Source: a bacterium UBA6115
GTDB lineage: Bacteria > Bacillota_A > Clostridia > Christensenellales > Aristaeellaceae
Direction: 5' to 3'
DNA: 43,951 nt
Assembly (NCBI GenBank): GCA_002428405.1
Contig: DIWD01000020.1
Coordinates: 14,553 to 58,503 of the forward strand
Numbering within the stretch: the first letter of the stretch is position 1; the number at the start of each line of letters is the position of its first letter. The position numbers were made by a program, and so were the translations under genes. The notes beneath the pieces were generated by a model, which had not been told where the DNA came from, did no database searches, and worked only from the letters and a program-made list of their open reading frames with translations. This document shows, piece after piece, positions 41,358 through 43,951 of the stretch.

Positions 41358-41822
41358 TCAGCTGCGCTGGGTGATGCTCAGCAGCATGTTCCGCAGAATC
41401 CTGGCACGGATTTCGTCCTTGACGGTTTCTGAAATCGGAAGGGACAGCGCCTGAGGGGCCAGCGCGCTGAGCATCAGCTCGCCTTCCTGCCTTGTTATCG
41501 TACCCTGTTCGGCCAGTTGCAGACAGAGAATCCTTGCATCCCTGGCGTTGATGGACACACCGACGCGTTCATTGAGCAAATAGGCAAGCTTTTCGCTGTC
41601 GTCATGCTGCAGCCGTACGATGCGGATGAATCCGCCTCCGCCGCGGTGGCTTTCAATGGCATAGCCATGGTCCAGCGTGAAGCGGGTTGAGAGCACATAG
41701 TTGATCTGGGAAGGCGCGCAGCGGAAGTACTCCGCCAATTCATTGCGCTTCAGATCCACTTCATCATGGTCCTTTTCCCAAAGATCCTTGATGAACTCCT
41801 CAATCATATCACTTAGCCGCAA
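41358..41822 (-). CDS. ctsR: Heat-shock repressor CtsR
   Basis: CtsR represses clp genes until heat or protein stress inactivates it. The 154-residue protein begins 'LSDMIEEFIKDLW', has the winged-helix DNA-binding part ('CAPSQINYVLSTRFTLDHGYAIES') and the glycine-rich wing 'HRGGGGFIRIVRL', followed by the C-terminal dimer domain. The start is probably TTG 41822 with GGGGGGTG upstream, since ATG 41807 would remove the first helix. It leads the operon and has its own operator just upstream. Confidence 0.95.
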   Translation of the reverse strand: MRLSDMIEEFIKDLWEKDHDEVDLKRNELAEYFRCAPSQINYVLSTRFTLDHGYAIESHRGGGGFIRIVRLQHDDSEKLAYLLNERVGVSINARDARILCLQLAEQGTITRQEGELMLSALAPQALSLPISETVKDEIRARILRNMLLSITQRS

Positions 41823-41852
41823 AGCGCGTCACCCCCCTCACTCCGTCAAAAT

Positions 41853-41869
41853 GTTGACCATCTTTGACT
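41853..41869 (-). promoter_or_regulatory. CtsR operator
   Basis: On the minus strand AGTCAAAGATGGTCAAC matches the known CtsR heptad direct repeat (RGTCAAA, three bases, RGTCAAA) with one mismatch. An inverted half-site TTTTGAC follows. It lies just after the -10 box, so bound CtsR would block initiation and autoregulate the ctsR-clpC operon. Confidence 0.9.
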
Positions 41870-41875
41870 TTTAGA

Positions 41876-41905
41876 AGTATACCACAGGTTTTCCCTGTCA
41901 GGCAA
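41876..41905 (-). promoter_or_regulatory. Promoter of the ctsR-mcsA-mcsB-clpC operon
   Basis: On the minus strand an extended -10 TGGTATACT (hexamer 41876-41881) is 18 bases from -35 TTGCCT (41900-41905). The CtsR operator covers the predicted start region. Confidence 0.7.
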
Positions 41906-42029
41906 GTATGACCCGGATTCTTATTTTTCATGGTGTTTTCTTTATGGCTCCTTTGTACGATTGCTTTTCAGCTCAGTAAAGATGAACGGCCAGACCTTTG
42001 TCATGCCGCAGGGCGCCTGTTGGATGCGC

Positions 42030-42058
42030 TTTACAAACACCCTTTATATTTGTATCAT
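42030..42058 (+). promoter_or_regulatory. Promoter of the zinc-ribbon/TPM gene pair
   Basis: TTTACA (42030-42035), a 17-base spacer and TATCAT (42053-42058) each match five of six consensus bases. The leader of about 90 bases contains the hairpin CCGGGC-TTCAT-GCCCGG near 42093-42110 without a T-run. Confidence 0.65.
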
Positions 42059-42153
42059 ATTCAAAGGATATTCCATCAGAATGACCAAAAGCCGGGCTTC
42101 ATGCCCGGTTGCCCGGCAGGGCGGATAAAGGATGAAAGGAAGTGGGTGCGAAG

Positions 42154-43248
42154 ATGAGCACACTGAGCTACAAATGTCCTTCATGCGGCGCGCCGCTCAC
42201 CTATGACGGCAGGCAGAAGGAGATGACCTGCGGGTCATGCGGCAATACTTTTGACCCGGAAACCATCCGCACGGTCAATCAGATCGCCCAGGAGGATGCG
42301 GAGCATGAGGACATGCGATGGAAAATGGAAGCAGAAGCCTTTTCCGGCGAGGATTTGGAAAAGACCAGAACCTACTCCTGCTCCTCCTGCGGCGCGCAGC
42401 TGTTCACGGAGGAGACCACAGTGGCGACTGAATGCGCCTTCTGCGGAAGCCCCTCCGTCATCCCCTCCCAGTTCACGCCGGGAACAAGGCCTGAAACCAT
42501 CATTCCATTTCTGATTGAAAAGGCCCAGGCGGAAAAAATGTTCCGGGATTACTTTAAGCAGCGTAAACTGATTCCCAACCTCTTCCTTCAGGGCACGCTG
42601 AAAATTGAAGAGATCCGCAAGCTGTACGCCCCTTTTTGGCTGTTCGGGTGCACAGCCGACGCCCGGATGACCTACCAGGGCACCCAGGTTCTTTCCCATC
42701 GCAGCGGTCAGTATATGGTCCGCACAACCCGCCATTACCTTATCCGCCGCGCCGGCACCCTGGCGTTTGCCAGCCTGCCGGTTGACGCGAGCGAGCGGCT
42801 GGACAACAAGATCACTGAATCCATTGAGCCCTTCCGCACCGGCGAGGCGATCCCCTTTATTCCGCAGACTCTTTCAGGAGCCCAAGCAAACCGTGCGGAC
42901 CTGGGAACAGATCAGTGCCAGGAGCGGGCCAACCAGCGGGTGAAGAACACTACGGACAAAATGTTCAGGGACACGGTTTCAGGGTACGCGAGTGTAATTA
43001 CGCAAAACAGCAGCATCCGCATCACGGACGGCGCCGCGCAGCCGGTGCTCTATCCCATTTGGCTGATCACCATAAAAAAAGAAGATAAAATCTATACATT
43101 CGCCATCAACGGGCAGACCGGGGAGCTGACGTGCGACATTCCCTGGAGCAAGGCCAAGTTCTTTGGGCGCATGCTCAGCGCGGGGCTGGGCGCGGCTGCC
43201 ATCGGCCTGGCGGCTGTTTACCTGCTTAGCCGGACGGGGGTGCTGTGA
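42154..43248 (+). CDS. Double zinc-ribbon (TFIIB-type) membrane-anchored protein
   Basis: The 364-residue protein begins with a zinc ribbon (C8/C11 and C26/C29, 'YKCPSCGAPL') and a second one (C76/C79 and C94/C97, 'YSCSSCGAQLF'), continues with a beta-rich domain, and ends with one membrane helix (about 338-358) and a short tail. I recognise it as the type often annotated 'TFIIB-type zinc ribbon-containing protein', whose function is unknown. It has no helix-turn-helix, so a transcription role is not implied. ATG 42154 is chosen; GTG 42142 is an alternative, and neither has an ideally spaced ribosome site. It overlaps the TPM gene (TGATG), so the pair likely acts together at the membrane. Confidence 0.8.
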   Translation: MSTLSYKCPSCGAPLTYDGRQKEMTCGSCGNTFDPETIRTVNQIAQEDAEHEDMRWKMEAEAFSGEDLEKTRTYSCSSCGAQLFTEETTVATECAFCGSPSVIPSQFTPGTRPETIIPFLIEKAQAEKMFRDYFKQRKLIPNLFLQGTLKIEEIRKLYAPFWLFGCTADARMTYQGTQVLSHRSGQYMVRTTRHYLIRRAGTLAFASLPVDASERLDNKITESIEPFRTGEAIPFIPQTLSGAQANRADLGTDQCQERANQRVKNTTDKMFRDTVSGYASVITQNSSIRITDGAAQPVLYPIWLITIKKEDKIYTFAINGQTGELTCDIPWSKAKFFGRMLSAGLGAAAIGLAAVYLLSRTGVL

Positions 43249-43951
43249 TGAAACGCTTTCTCTTTTTACTGGCTGTCCTCCTGCTTTTCTTCGCGTCAGG
43301 CGCGGGGGCGGAAACGCTGCAGCATGTGTCCGACCTCGCCAATGTCCTGAGCATTCAGGAGGAAGCGGCGCTGAATCAACAGGCTCAGGAAGTGTTTGAC
43401 CTCACCGGTTTTGACATCATCCTTCACACCACCAGCAATTCCCAGAACAAGGGGCCAAAGGACTATTCCTTTGACTATTACCACGCCTTCAGGGACGTCG
43501 CCGGATATCCTGACGGCGCGATGTTCGCCATCCTGTTTGACACGCGCGATTTCTATGAGGCGGCAAGGGGCCGGGGCATCCAGCTGTTGACCTACCGCGA
43601 ATCAAACGATCTGGCCGCGGTCGTGCAGGATCAGCTATCCGATGGCAACTATTACAGCGCGATGAGGGATTATGTACGCTATGTCAGAAGGCTGCTGATC
43701 CCGCCGACACCTGTTGAACGCACAATCGAACTGGCGCCTTTCATCCTCATCGGCGGCCTGGTCATCGGTCTCATCTACGCCCTGATTTTAAAAAGCAAAC
43801 TGAAAATTGCCAAATTCAAGCAAGGCGCGGAGGCCTATGTGCTGAGGGATTCCCTGAACATCACGCAGTCGGATGACATCTATCTCTACCAGACCGTCAC
43901 CCGGACCAGAATCCAGTCCAGCAGCGGCGGGGGCGGCGGGTTCTCCACCGG
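43248..43951 (+). CDS. TPM-domain membrane protein, 5' part (runs off window)
   Basis: An open frame starts at ATG 43248, overlapping the preceding stop by one base (TGATG), and stays open to the window edge (234 codons). It has a signal peptide (FLFLLAVLLLFFASGAGA), then a TPM domain beginning 'VSDLANVLSIQEEAALNQQAQEVFDLTGFDIILHT', with 'YPDGAMFAILFDTRDFYEAARGRGIQLLT', then a membrane helix (FILIGGLVIGLIYALIL) and a cytoplasmic part that reaches a glycine/serine-rich stretch of the kind that ends many YgcG-like proteins. TPM proteins are membrane proteins of uncertain role; some have phosphatase activity. The C-terminus is missing here. Confidence 0.88.
   Translation, partial: MKRFLFLLAVLLLFFASGAGAETLQHVSDLANVLSIQEEAALNQQAQEVFDLTGFDIILHTTSNSQNKGPKDYSFDYYHAFRDVAGYPDGAMFAILFDTRDFYEAARGRGIQLLTYRESNDLAAVVQDQLSDGNYYSAMRDYVRYVRRLLIPPTPVERTIELAPFILIGGLVIGLIYALILKSKLKIAKFKQGAEAYVLRDSLNITQSDDIYLYQTVTRTRIQSSSGGGGGFST

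Noticed and set aside
41930..42157. A 75-codon frame before the zinc-ribbon gene
   Set aside because: It overlaps the promoter and leader hairpin of the next gene and has no recognisable sequence features.
1..43951. CRISPR arrays, tRNA or rRNA genes
   Set aside because: No spaced direct repeats of CRISPR type, cloverleaf with TTCGA-type arm, or rRNA signature was noticed; a dedicated tRNA scan could still find an overlooked one, though little intergenic space remains.

Overview
The window is a gene-dense stretch of a GC-rich chromosome from a low-GC-type Gram-positive lineage (Bacillota, most likely class Clostridia). The evidence is a ctsR-mcsA-mcsB-clpC operon, a split glycine decarboxylase (gcvPA/gcvPB), a meso-diaminopimelate-type MurE, mreBCD with rodA and pbp2, MinD, and MraZ. 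Order or family cannot be fixed from the sequence alone. No rRNA, tRNA, CRISPR array, transposase or phage gene was seen. Shine-Dalgarno sites are strong (AGGAGG type), several promoters match the sigma-A consensus with 17-bp spacers, and TTG/GTG starts are unusually common.

Layout. Positions 1-984 (+) hold the 3' end of a DUF4340-type protein. Positions 979-6044 (-) are a translation/nucleotide operon: greA, lysS, a membrane-anchored solute-binding-like protein, a HAD phosphatase-thymidylate kinase fusion, and mnmA. Its promoter is followed by two leader hairpins. Positions 6197-8322 (-) hold a glycosyltransferase and an MTA/SAH deaminase-like amidohydrolase, divergent from pgi (8474-9895, +). 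Positions 10090-11379 (+) encode a secreted protein with a peptidoglycan-binding C-terminus and a very AT-rich core, bracketed by two nearly identical terminators. Positions 11445-15678 (-) are the glycine cleavage operon gcvT-gcvH-gcvPA-gcvPB behind a tandem glycine riboswitch that abuts the 3' end of ftsZ.

Positions 15888-24520 (-) are a reduced division/cell-wall cluster: mraZ, ftsL-like, murE, mraY, murD, ftsQ, then ftsA-ftsZ from their own promoter. rsmH, a division transpeptidase gene, murF, ftsW, murG and murC are absent from their usual places. Positions 24870-25953 (-) hold a metallophosphoesterase and a zinc-ribbon protein. Positions 26058-34394 (-) are the elongasome operon maf-mreB-mreC-mreD-pbp2-minD-rodA. 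Positions 34499-37278 (-) hold metG-tatD from a consensus promoter. Positions 37400-41822 (-) hold the CtsR-controlled proteolysis operon, whose McsB-like protein seems to have lost its catalytic residues. Positions 42154-43951 (+) hold a double zinc-ribbon membrane protein and a TPM-domain protein that runs off the window.

Functionally most of the window serves growth and division: precursor synthesis (MurE, MraY, MurD), septum assembly (FtsA, FtsZ, FtsQ, FtsL) and lateral wall growth (MreBCD, PBP2, RodA). Protein quality control, one-carbon metabolism and aminoacyl-tRNA supply flank this core. The most unusual items are the mosaic AT-rich gene with duplicated terminators, the degenerate McsB, the HAD-Tmk fusion, the greA leader hairpins and the 10-bp repeat operator overlapping the mraZ start.
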